DNA from: DATLAN01 sp035527455 | GTDB taxonomy: Bacteria; Planctomycetota; Planctomycetia; Pirellulales; Thermoguttaceae | DNA length: 24,893 bases | Assembly (NCBI GenBank): GCA_035527455.1 | Contig: DATLAN010000067.1 | Span: 1 to 24,893 of the forward strand | Direction of reading: 5' to 3' | Part shown: positions 7,195 to 14,342 of the stretch, piece after piece | How positions within the stretch are numbered: the stretch's first letter is position 1 | Layout: each line of letters starts with the position of its first letter | Notes under the pieces: generated by a model | The model's input: the letters and a program-made list of their open reading frames with translations, nothing else | Databases searched by the model: none | Told to the model about the DNA's origin: nothing | Position numbers and translations under genes: made by a program

Positions 7195-8411
7195 AACACG
7201 TGGTCATCATCAATCACAACGCCGGGGCGCCGCAGTACGGCCCCAACTACCGCAGCTATTACGTCGCCCGGAGTCTGGCGGCCCGCGGCTTCCGCGCGAC
7301 GATCGTCGCCTCGTCGTTCTCGCACAAGTTGCACACGTTGCCGAAGGTGGAGGGCGAGGTTACGGCGGAGTCGATCGACGGCGTCGAGTATCTTTGGCTC
7401 CGCGGCCGGCCGTTTCGCGGCCTTCTCGGGCGCCTGCTCGACTACTACGCGTTCGCCCGGCGGCTCCGCGGTCTCGACCGGCTCGTCGAAGGTCGACCGG
7501 ACGTGGTGATCTGTTCGTCGCCGCCGCCCTTCTGGGTGTACAGCGCGCACCGATACGCCCGACGGTTCGCCGCCAAACTGGTCTTCGAGGCCCGCGATCT
7601 CTGGCCGCAAGTGGTCCTGGACACGGTGCGTCTGGCGCGGCTGAATCCGTTGACTTACGTGATCGCGGCGGCGGAGCGTTTCGCGTATCGCCGGGCCGAC
7701 GCGGTCGTATCGGTTTCGGCGGCCTCGAAGCCCTACATGACGGCCCGGGGGCTGGCGCCGGAGAAGTTCTTCTGCATTCCCAACGGGCTGGATTTGCGAC
7801 AGTGCGAAACCTCGCGGCCGCCGGCCGCCGACGCGATGCCCGAGGATGTCCGGCGGCGACGCCCCGACGACTGGTTCCGTCTGGGTTACGTCGGTGCGTT
7901 CGGGAAGTCGTACGGCCTGCAGCACTTGATTCGTGCCGCGTCGCTGTTGGCCGGCGAGAAGGTCTCCTTCGTGCTGGTCGGCGACGGCCCGATGAAGCGA
8001 AAGATGCAGGAGCAGGCGCGCGGGTTGCCGAACGTGGTGTTCGTCGATCGGGTGCCCAAGGGCCGCGTGCCCGATCTGCTGGCCGATCTCGACGCCTGTT
8101 TCGCCGGCTTCCTGGACCGGCCGGCGTTTCGCTACGGGGGAAACCAGAACAAGATCTACGACTACATGGCGGCGGCCAAGCCGGTGATCAGCGCGATCAA
8201 CTCCACGTTCGATCCGGTGTCCGCGGCCGGCTGCGGGTTGTCCATCGCCGCGGAGAATCCCCAGGCGATCGCCGAGGCGGTCATGGCGCTGAAAAGCACC
8301 AACGCCGCCCGGCTACGGCAAATGGGAGAAAACGGGCGGCGCTACGTGCAACGGAACCACGATTACGAACACCTCGGAAAGCTTTGGGCCGATTTGATCG
8401 AATCGCTATAA
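7191..8411 (+). CDS. WbuB-like GT4-family glycosyltransferase
   Basis: A 406-residue enzyme beginning MKHVVIINHNAGAPQYGPNY, the N-terminal pattern of the WbuB/WcaI-like branch of GT4. Mid-protein motifs are VICSSPPPFW and FEARDLWPQ, typical of this branch. The donor domain has YVGAFGKSYGLQHLI and GDGPMK, and NKIYDYMAAAKPVIS stands where other GT4 enzymes carry EX7E. Start 7191 has GGAG at 9 nt and overlaps the upstream stop by ATGA; ATG 7182 is an in-frame alternative adding three residues. Members of this branch often transfer N-acetylated amino sugars (GlcNAc, FucNAc). That would fit the aminotransferase in this operon, but the link is an inference. Confidence 0.87.
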   Translation: MKHVVIINHNAGAPQYGPNYRSYYVARSLAARGFRATIVASSFSHKLHTLPKVEGEVTAESIDGVEYLWLRGRPFRGLLGRLLDYYAFARRLRGLDRLVEGRPDVVICSSPPPFWVYSAHRYARRFAAKLVFEARDLWPQVVLDTVRLARLNPLTYVIAAAERFAYRRADAVVSVSAASKPYMTARGLAPEKFFCIPNGLDLRQCETSRPPAADAMPEDVRRRRPDDWFRLGYVGAFGKSYGLQHLIRAASLLAGEKVSFVLVGDGPMKRKMQEQARGLPNVVFVDRVPKGRVPDLLADLDACFAGFLDRPAFRYGGNQNKIYDYMAAAKPVISAINSTFDPVSAAGCGLSIAAENPQAIAEAVMALKSTNAARLRQMGENGRRYVQRNHDYEHLGKLWADLIESL

Positions 8412-8440
8412 CTCAAACGGTAAACCTGCGGGAGAATACC

Positions 8441-9319
8441 ATGGAAGGTAACGACTCGCCGATCGTGATCATCGGGGCCGGGCGCTCGGGAACCAACATG
8501 CTGCGCAACGTGCTCACCGCGCTGCGGGGCCTGGGGACCTGGCCGTGCGACGAGATCAACTACCTCTGGCGGCACCGCAACGCGCGTCATCCGACCGACG
8601 AGTTCACGCCCGAAATGGCCCGGCCGCGGGTCAAGGCGTCGATCCGACGTGCGTTCGATCGGCTGGCCCGGCGTCGCGGCCTTGCGAGCGTGGTGGAGAA
8701 GACCTGCGCCAACTCGCTGCGGGTGGGATTCGTCAACGCCGTCTTTCCCCGGGCGCGGTTCGTTCACGTCATCCGCGACGGACGGGACGTGGCCGTTTCG
8801 GCGGCCGAGCGATGGACGGCCCCTTTGGACGTCGCCTATCTGTTGAAGAAGGCGCGTTTCGTTCCGCCGGCCGACCTGCCGTATTATGGGACCCGATATT
8901 TGTGGAACCGGCTTTATCGGATCGTCGGCCGTCGGAAACGCCTGGCGGTTTGGGGGCCTCGTTTTGCGGGAATGGAAGAAACGTTCCGCGTCCATCCTTT
9001 GCAGGTGGCTTGCGCGTTGCAGTGGAAGCGGTGCGTCGAGCGTGCTTGTGCCGATTTCGCCGAGATCGATCCGGCCCGGGTACATGAAATCCGCTACGAG
9101 CGGTTCGTCGCCGAGCCGGCCGGTCACTTGCGACGCCTGGCGCGGTTTATGGGCGTGGAGGCCTCGCCTGGGGAAATCAGCCGTGCCGTCGATGGCGTGT
9201 CGTCGCGAAGCGTGGGGCGATGGGAGCATCGCCTCCCCGAGGAGATCGTCCAGCAAATCCACTTGTCGTGCGGCGACACGCTGCGCCGCTTCGAGTACGT
9301 GAGGAGAGTCGCTGCTTAG
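8441..9319 (+). CDS. PAPS-dependent sulfotransferase
   Basis: A 292-residue protein with the two PAPS-binding signatures of the sulfotransferase fold. The 5'-phosphosulfate loop AGRSGTNML lies at residues 13-21, and the 3'-phosphate motif VIRDGRDVAVS at residues 110-120 (Arg112, Ser120). Length and arrangement match bacterial carbohydrate sulfotransferases. GGGAG lies 6 nt before the ATG at 8441. The longer upstream open frame is shadow of the previous gene. Its place among glycosyltransferases suggests it adds sulfate esters to the polysaccharide or its lipid-linked precursor. An unrelated sulfated target cannot be excluded. A 54-bp BIME follows the TAG stop by 4 nt. Confidence 0.85.
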   Translation: MEGNDSPIVIIGAGRSGTNMLRNVLTALRGLGTWPCDEINYLWRHRNARHPTDEFTPEMARPRVKASIRRAFDRLARRRGLASVVEKTCANSLRVGFVNAVFPRARFVHVIRDGRDVAVSAAERWTAPLDVAYLLKKARFVPPADLPYYGTRYLWNRLYRIVGRRKRLAVWGPRFAGMEETFRVHPLQVACALQWKRCVERACADFAEIDPARVHEIRYERFVAEPAGHLRRLARFMGVEASPGEISRAVDGVSSRSVGRWEHRLPEEIVQQIHLSCGDTLRRFEYVRRVAA

Positions 9320-9323
9320 GTTG

Positions 9324-9377
9324 GTAGCCATCTTGCTCCGCAAGATGAAGCCTCGTCTCGCGGAGCGAGACGGCTAC
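9324..9377. repeat. 54-bp GTAG-headed BIME
   Basis: GTAGCC (9324-9329), hairpin ATCTTGC-TCC-GCAAGAT (9330-9346), spacer GAAGCCT, then an inverted hairpin CGTCTCGC-GGA-GCGAGACG and GGCTAC ending at 9377. The first stem has T9334:A9342 where the copies at 5951, 6011 and 10437 have C:G, a compensated change. It fills the gap between the sulfotransferase stop and the methyltransferase start. Confidence 0.85.
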
Positions 9378-9423
9378 TTTGGTTGCGGCCGTGCCGCATA
9401 AGGAGCTTGTAGGGAACAAGACC

Positions 9424-10440
9424 GTGATCGCAAAAACATCACCTGACGTCCAGCCCGTCTGCATCGAATGCGGGAACGCGGCCGCGCCGAAGCCTTGCCG
9501 GCCGGCGTTTCGCGTTTGGCAACAGCGGCCGATCGCATTCTTTCGCTGCCGGCGGTGCGGGCTGATTTTCAAGGACCCGAGCGTTTATCGGGCGGAGGAC
9601 GAGTTTTCTTTCGACTCCATGACTTTAAGCCCGCAGCCGGAGACCCTCTCCAAGTTCCGCGAGACCTTCCACACCGACGGCCAAATCGCGGACGAGCGGG
9701 GGCGGCTCTATCCGACGTTCGGATACGACCAGGACGAATTGGTTTCGGGCATCTTCGACAGCGTGGAGAGGAAGCTGCGGCAACACGCCGACCTGACGCC
9801 GCAAAGCCGTTTCCGGCTGCTGGAGGTCGGCTGTGCGACCGGGTTCCTGCTGGCCCGGCTTCGGGAGCGTTATCCCCGGGCGGAACTGATCGGCGTGGAC
9901 CCGTCGCCGTTTTCCGTGCGCAGGGCCCAACAGGTCGAGGGCGTGACGGTACACTGCGGGACGTTGCCGAGTGTACCGCTCGAGCCGGCGAGCTTCGACG
10001 TGGTGGTGATGATCGGCAATTTCCAGCTCCACCGCGATCCCCCGGCCACCTTGGAGCAGATCTTCCGGTTGCTCAAACCCGAAGGACTGCTGATCTTCGA
10101 CACGAAGAATCCCGTGAGTTGGTTCCGCGGCGCCGGCCGGGTGCTTTCCCGCGCCTGGCCGCTCAGTCGCCTCCGCGTGGTCCGCCGGCTGGTCAGTTCG
10201 AGCCACACGGGCATGAGATACGGGGTTCCCAAGGCCCTGCTCCGGGCCTGGCTGACCAGGGCGGGTTTCGAGATCCTGCAACTCTCGACCAAGAACCTCC
10301 GCGTGTTCGAGTTCTCCAACACCCGGCCGGTCTCGCACGGCGTGCGCCGGTGGGTGTGGAACGTGTTGAATACCATCGACGTGCTCCGCGATCAAAGGGC
10401 GTGGCTCGACGTCTGCTGCCGGAAACCATCGCCATGGTAG
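9424..10440 (+). CDS. class I SAM-dependent methyltransferase with N-terminal zinc ribbon
   Basis: A 338-residue protein. Cys13/Cys16 (CIEC) and Cys42/Cys45 (CRRC) form a probable zinc-binding N-domain like that of sugar C-methyltransferases. The Rossmann domain has motif I LLEVGCATG (132-140), acidic motif II ending at Asp159, and FDVVVMIGNFQLHRDP followed by LKPEGLLIFDTKNP. GTG 9424 is preferred because AGGGA precedes it by 8 nt; TTG 9379 and GTG 9391 are upstream in-frame options. In this operon it probably methylates a sugar, a nucleotide sugar or the glycan; O- or C-methylation cannot be decided. The TAG stop (10438-10440) is supplied by the GTAG head of a 54-bp BIME, so the last residues (KPSPW) may not be the original terminus. 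Confidence 0.8.
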   Translation: MIAKTSPDVQPVCIECGNAAAPKPCRPAFRVWQQRPIAFFRCRRCGLIFKDPSVYRAEDEFSFDSMTLSPQPETLSKFRETFHTDGQIADERGRLYPTFGYDQDELVSGIFDSVERKLRQHADLTPQSRFRLLEVGCATGFLLARLRERYPRAELIGVDPSPFSVRRAQQVEGVTVHCGTLPSVPLEPASFDVVVMIGNFQLHRDPPATLEQIFRLLKPEGLLIFDTKNPVSWFRGAGRVLSRAWPLSRLRVVRRLVSSSHTGMRYGVPKALLRAWLTRAGFEILQLSTKNLRVFEFSNTRPVSHGVRRWVWNVLNTIDVLRDQRAWLDVCCRKPSPW

Positions 10441-10490
10441 CCATCTCGCTCCGCGAGATGAAGCCTCGTCTCGCGGAGCGAGACGGCTAC
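10437..10490. repeat. 54-bp GTAG-headed BIME overlapping the methyltransferase stop
   Basis: GTAGCC (10437-10442), hairpin ATCTCGC-TCC-GCGAGAT (10443-10459), spacer GAAGCCT, inverted hairpin, and CTAC ending at 10490. Length and layout match the copy at 9324. The TAG of the head is the stop codon of the methyltransferase gene. Confidence 0.88.
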
Positions 10491-10510
10491 TATCCTCCAC
10501 AAACTGCCTC

Positions 10511-12370
10511 ATGACACACGACTTACCACAACACGCCTTGTCCGCCGGCCAAAGGTTCGTCAAACGGGCCTTCGACCTGGGACTTGCCGTCGTCGGGCTG
10601 CTGCTCGCCTGGTGGGTGATCCTCCTGGCGTACGTCGCCGCGACGATCGATACCCGCCGCCATGGGTTCTTCACGCAGCGGCGGGTCGGGCGCCACGGCA
10701 GACTCTTCCGCGTGATCAAGATCCGCACGATGCGCGACGTGCCGGGCGTCCGCACCAACGTGACCACCGATCGCGACCCGCGGATCACCCCGTTGGGCCG
10801 TTTCTTCCGCCGGACGAAGATCGACGAACTGCCGCAACTGATCAACATCCTGCTGGGACAGATGAGTTTCGTCGGTCCCAGGCCCGACGTGCCGGGATTC
10901 GCCGATTCGCTCGAAGGCGAGGATCGAATCGTCCTCGGCGTACGTCCGGGCATCACCGGTCCGGCCACCCTGAAATATCGCGACGAAGAGCGGCTTCTTG
11001 CCCGCCATGTTGACCCGGAACGTCACAACCGCGAGGTGATCTATCCGGACAAGGTCCGCATCAACCGGCAGTACGTGCGGAACTACCGTTTCCTGGACGA
11101 TTTGCGCTATCTGTGGCAAACGCTGATCGGGCGCGGTCCGGCCGTCGCGGATCCCAGTCCGAGTGCGTCCGGCGGGCCGATCTCTTCCTGGCCGCGTTTC
11201 GCCGAAGACGAAATCGCCGCAGTGACCGCCGTTCTCCGCTCGGGCAAAGTCAACTACTGGACGGGCGGGGAGGCCCGGGCGTTCGAGAGGGAGTTCGCCG
11301 CCGCCGTCGGGTGCGAGCACGCCGTGGCGCTGGCCAACGGCACGGTGGCGCTGGAGGCGGCGCTAAACGCCCTGGGCATCGGTCCCGGCGACGAGGTGGT
11401 CGTCCCTTCGCGGACGTTCATCGCCTCGGCAAGCTGCTGCGTGATGCGCGGCGCGGTCCCGGTGTTCGCCGACGTCGATCCGGTCAGCCAGAACCTCACC
11501 GCCGAGACCGTTCGGGCCGTGCTCACGCCCGGGACGAAGGCCGTCATCGCCGTTCACCTGGCCGGTTGGCCCTGCGAGATGGACCCGATCATGGCGCTGG
11601 CCCGCGAGCACGGCTTGAAGGTGATCGAGGACTGCGCCCAGGCCCACGGCGCCACGTACCGCGGCCGGCCCGTCGGATCGATCGGCCACGCCGGGGCCTT
11701 TTCCTTCTGCCAGGACAAGATCCTTTCGACCGGCGGCGAAGGCGGGATGCTGACGACCAACGACGAAGAGGTCCGGCATCGGGCGTGGAGTTTCAAGGAC
11801 CACGGCAAGAGTTGGGAGGCGGTCCAACGGCCGCCGGATTCGCAGGTCTTCCGCTGGCTGCACGAATCGTTCGGCACGAATGGGCGGATGACCGAAATGC
11901 AGGCCGCCATCGGACGCGTGATCCTGTCGAAGCTGCCCGGCTGGCTCGATGCCCGGCGAAGGCACGCGGCGTTGCTGACCGAGCGGTTCGAGGCCTTGCC
12001 CGCGCTGCGCGTGACGGTTCCGCCCGGGCACGTCGGTCACGCCTATTACAAGTACTATGTTTTCCTGCGGCGGGAGTGCTTGCGTTCCGGCTGGTCGCGC
12101 GACCGGATCGTGCGTGCCTTGCAGGCGGACGGGATTCCCTGCGGCAGCGGGAGTTGTTCGGAGGTTTATCTGGAGAAGGCGTTCGAGGACACGTCGCTGC
12201 GTCCGCCCGGGCGCCTGCCCGTGGCCCGGGAACTCGGCCAGAGCAGCCTGATGTTTCTCGTCGATCCCACGCTCGCCGAAGACGACGTGTTGCGGACGTG
12301 CCGGGCGGTGGAGAGCGTGCTCCGCGAGGCCACGGCTGCGGCGATCCCCGGCACGCGACGGGCGGCATGA
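10511..12370 (+). CDS. fusion: initiating phosphoglycosyl transferase + DegT/DnrJ/EryC1/StrS aminotransferase
   Basis: A 619-residue two-domain protein. Residues 1-205 are a bacterial sugar transferase (PglC/WbaP-type monotopic phosphoglycosyl transferase): one N-terminal membrane helix (about 22-44), RVGRHGRLFRVIKIRTM, the catalytic Asp105-Glu106 pair in KIDELPQLINILLGQMS, and FVGPRP. It would load a sugar phosphate onto undecaprenyl phosphate and so start the repeat unit. After a Ser/Pro/Ala linker (about 206-218), residues 219-610 are a PLP-dependent sugar aminotransferase with NYWTGGEARAFE, ANGTVALEAALNALGIGPGD, and the PLP lysine Lys403 in SFCQDKILSTGGEGGM. The helix has Trp34-Trp35 where PglC has Ser-Pro. 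No good ribosome binding site precedes the ATG at 10511. The stop overlaps the next start (ATGATG). A sequencing-induced join is unlikely because both domains read through one clean frame. Confidence 0.88.
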   Translation: MTHDLPQHALSAGQRFVKRAFDLGLAVVGLLLAWWVILLAYVAATIDTRRHGFFTQRRVGRHGRLFRVIKIRTMRDVPGVRTNVTTDRDPRITPLGRFFRRTKIDELPQLINILLGQMSFVGPRPDVPGFADSLEGEDRIVLGVRPGITGPATLKYRDEERLLARHVDPERHNREVIYPDKVRINRQYVRNYRFLDDLRYLWQTLIGRGPAVADPSPSASGGPISSWPRFAEDEIAAVTAVLRSGKVNYWTGGEARAFEREFAAAVGCEHAVALANGTVALEAALNALGIGPGDEVVVPSRTFIASASCCVMRGAVPVFADVDPVSQNLTAETVRAVLTPGTKAVIAVHLAGWPCEMDPIMALAREHGLKVIEDCAQAHGATYRGRPVGSIGHAGAFSFCQDKILSTGGEGGMLTTNDEEVRHRAWSFKDHGKSWEAVQRPPDSQVFRWLHESFGTNGRMTEMQAAIGRVILSKLPGWLDARRRHAALLTERFEALPALRVTVPPGHVGHAYYKYYVFLRRECLRSGWSRDRIVRALQADGIPCGSGSCSEVYLEKAFEDTSLRPPGRLPVARELGQSSLMFLVDPTLAEDDVLRTCRAVESVLREATAAAIPGTRRAA

Positions 12371-13824
12371 TGGGCGACGAAAGGGAAAACGGCCTGACGA
12401 CTCCCGACGGCACGCATCCGGCCCGCGACGGCGACCGGCCCAAGGGCCCCCTGTTCCCGTTTCGCGCGTGCCTGGCGACGGCGTCGGCGCTGGTCGGCCT
12501 GATTGTCGCAGGCTGGGCCGTCTCGCAGGTCATCGACTGCGTGTGTGGCCGTCTGAACGTCTACGTCGACATCCACCGCCGGTGGCCGTTGAGCATGGTC
12601 CACGAAATGATTCCGGGGGTCCATGCGCCCTGGTACGACCTGGGGATCTCCGCGGGCGTCGTGATCCTGTTCTTCGTCTTCGTTCGATGGTTCGCTCGAC
12701 AGGTTGTCGGCAGCCTTCTCGGGGTCTTACTGGCCGGCTTCGTTTTCGTGCTCTGTACGAACTTGATTCACGGTCCGCGCTACGGGCTGGTCCACCCGCA
12801 ACTCGGCGACCAGTGGGTCCGCGGCGACGTGCTCCGCCAGTATTATCACGATGCCGGGCAAATCGCTTCCGCGGGAGAGTTCCTGCGGCAATTCGAGAGC
12901 CGGCAGGAAGAGTTGACCTGTCACGCACGGACCCATCCGCCCGGCGCCGTCTTGTTCTATTACGCCTTGATGAAGACCGTCGGGCACCCGGCGGCCATCT
13001 CGTTGGCGATCGCCGTCATTTCGGTGGGACTTTCCGGAGTGTTTTTCTATCGGTTGCTCTCGCGGGTACTCGATCGCCGGACGTGCGGCTACGTGACCCT
13101 GTTGTTCCTCCTGATTCCGAGCATTCAGATCTACTACTGCGCAACGCTCGACGCGGTCATCGCCGGTTGCTTTCTGGGCGTGGTGTTCTTCATGGGCCAT
13201 CGCCGTTGGTCGTGGTGCGTTGCCGGCTCGGTCTTTTGGCTCTTCGGTGCGTCGTTTCTCACCTTCGGGGCGTGCTTCCTCTTGCCGGTCATGGCGGGAT
13301 TCGAGTGGATCACACGGCGTAGCCTTTGGAGATCTTCGGCGGTGATCCTCGGCGTGTGCCTCTTGTACCTGGCGGTCTACTTGGCGTGGGGATTCAACTA
13401 CCTCGGTTCGTTTACAATCGCGTCGGCTCTGGAAAACCCGCAGGGCTTCCGGCTGATCACCGAACCGGTTTCCTACTTCATGACGCGACTGGAAAACGTC
13501 GTAACGATTCTCGTTTTCTTCGGGCCGTTCCTGCTGGTGCTCTCGGTGCGTGGATGGCGCGCGATGCGGCGGACGCGAACCCTTCGAGAGCTGCTCGTCT
13601 TGACGAACCTGGGCGTCCTGACGCTCTTGGCCATGTTTCTCGCCGGCACGTTTCGCACCGGAGAAACGGCCCGGGCGTGCCTGTTCATCTATCCTTACCT
13701 GATGTTCCCCGTGGCCGCCTTCCTTCAGCAGGGCCATTGCCGCGAGTCGGACAAGAGGACGCTGCTGTGGCTCGTGTTCGGTCAGACGATCGCGATGCAG
13801 ACCTTAGGGGGATACTTCTGGTAG
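12367..13824 (+). CDS. polytopic membrane protein, GT-C glycosyltransferase-like
   Basis: A 485-residue integral membrane protein with about ten to twelve hydrophobic helices after a cytoplasmic leader of about 30 residues. Two long hydrophilic loops, near 55-75 and 125-200, contain GDQWVRGDVLRQYYHDAG and THPPGAVLFYYAL (THPP at 189-192). The HPP-plus-hydrophobic pattern after an acidic periplasmic loop is typical of GT-C (GT39/ArnT/PMT-like) proteins that use polyprenyl-phosphate sugars. I cannot point to the catalytic Asp with certainty, so enzyme status is inferred. It is the last gene of the operon; its ATG overlaps the upstream TGA, and ATG 12370 is equally possible. It may add a side-chain sugar on the periplasmic face. 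Confidence 0.6.
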   Translation: MMGDERENGLTTPDGTHPARDGDRPKGPLFPFRACLATASALVGLIVAGWAVSQVIDCVCGRLNVYVDIHRRWPLSMVHEMIPGVHAPWYDLGISAGVVILFFVFVRWFARQVVGSLLGVLLAGFVFVLCTNLIHGPRYGLVHPQLGDQWVRGDVLRQYYHDAGQIASAGEFLRQFESRQEELTCHARTHPPGAVLFYYALMKTVGHPAAISLAIAVISVGLSGVFFYRLLSRVLDRRTCGYVTLLFLLIPSIQIYYCATLDAVIAGCFLGVVFFMGHRRWSWCVAGSVFWLFGASFLTFGACFLLPVMAGFEWITRRSLWRSSAVILGVCLLYLAVYLAWGFNYLGSFTIASALENPQGFRLITEPVSYFMTRLENVVTILVFFGPFLLVLSVRGWRAMRRTRTLRELLVLTNLGVLTLLAMFLAGTFRTGETARACLFIYPYLMFPVAAFLQQGHCRESDKRTLLWLVFGQTIAMQTLGGYFW

Positions 13825-13867
13825 CGCGTATCGCTTGTAGTAACCCCTCAAACTGTAAACGGTGAGT

Positions 13868-13951
13868 GGAAAATGGGGACTGGCTCCGAGCCGCAAGTGG
13901 CGTGAAAGTCGCGCAAAAGCGCTGCCGGCTCGGTGCCTGTCCCCTTTTTCC
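13868..13951. repeat. imperfect long inverted repeat (26-bp arms, 32-nt loop)
   Basis: Arms 13868-13893 and 13926-13951 match at 23 of 26 positions (cores GGGGAC and GTCCCC, CCGAGCCG and CGGCTCGG). A run of five T lies in the second arm. It begins about 40 bp after the last operon gene, so it could stop transcription, but it also looks like a dispersed planctomycete repeat. The gap 13825-14342 shows no convincing gene; it holds this element and the repeats at 14116-14174. Confidence 0.5.
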
Positions 13952-14115
13952 ACGGGGTTCAAGAATCACCGCCCGAAAAAGGGGACTGATGCGGTCTGCT
14001 CGAGGTTTGGGCAACTTGGACCTGATGAATCGGGTTACCAATCTCACAACGGAAACAACCTCCTGCCGGGGGGTGTCTTTCGGGACGGATGTGGCAGCGT
14101 CATTTCTCTGTCGAG

Positions 14116-14174
14116 GCAACGGCGGGCAAGGTAGGCCCGCTAAACGCAACGGCGGGCAAGCCCGCCCGCTAAAC
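14116..14174. repeat. two tandem copies of a 29/30-bp palindromic repeat
   Basis: Both units start GCAACGGCGGGCAAG and end GCCCGCTAAAC or CCCGCTAAAC (14116-14145 and 14146-14174). The second unit holds a perfect stem GGCGGGC-AA-GCCCGCC (14151-14166). The complementary strand begins GTTTAG and then the hairpin, an arrangement resembling the GTAG-headed REPs elsewhere in the window, with an altered head. Confidence 0.6.
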
Positions 14175-14342
14175 AACGTGTGCTGATCGGGGAAACTTCT
14201 TGGCAAGTCTCGTCGTCTTATGCGGTGGCGGGTGTGCGCGCCCGATCACAAGGGTTCATCACAAGGGTTTCGTGCCCCGTGCAGAAACCAAATATCGTAC
14301 ATTTTCCAACCAGGATGCCAAATCGCCCGGAGGTTCCTACCG

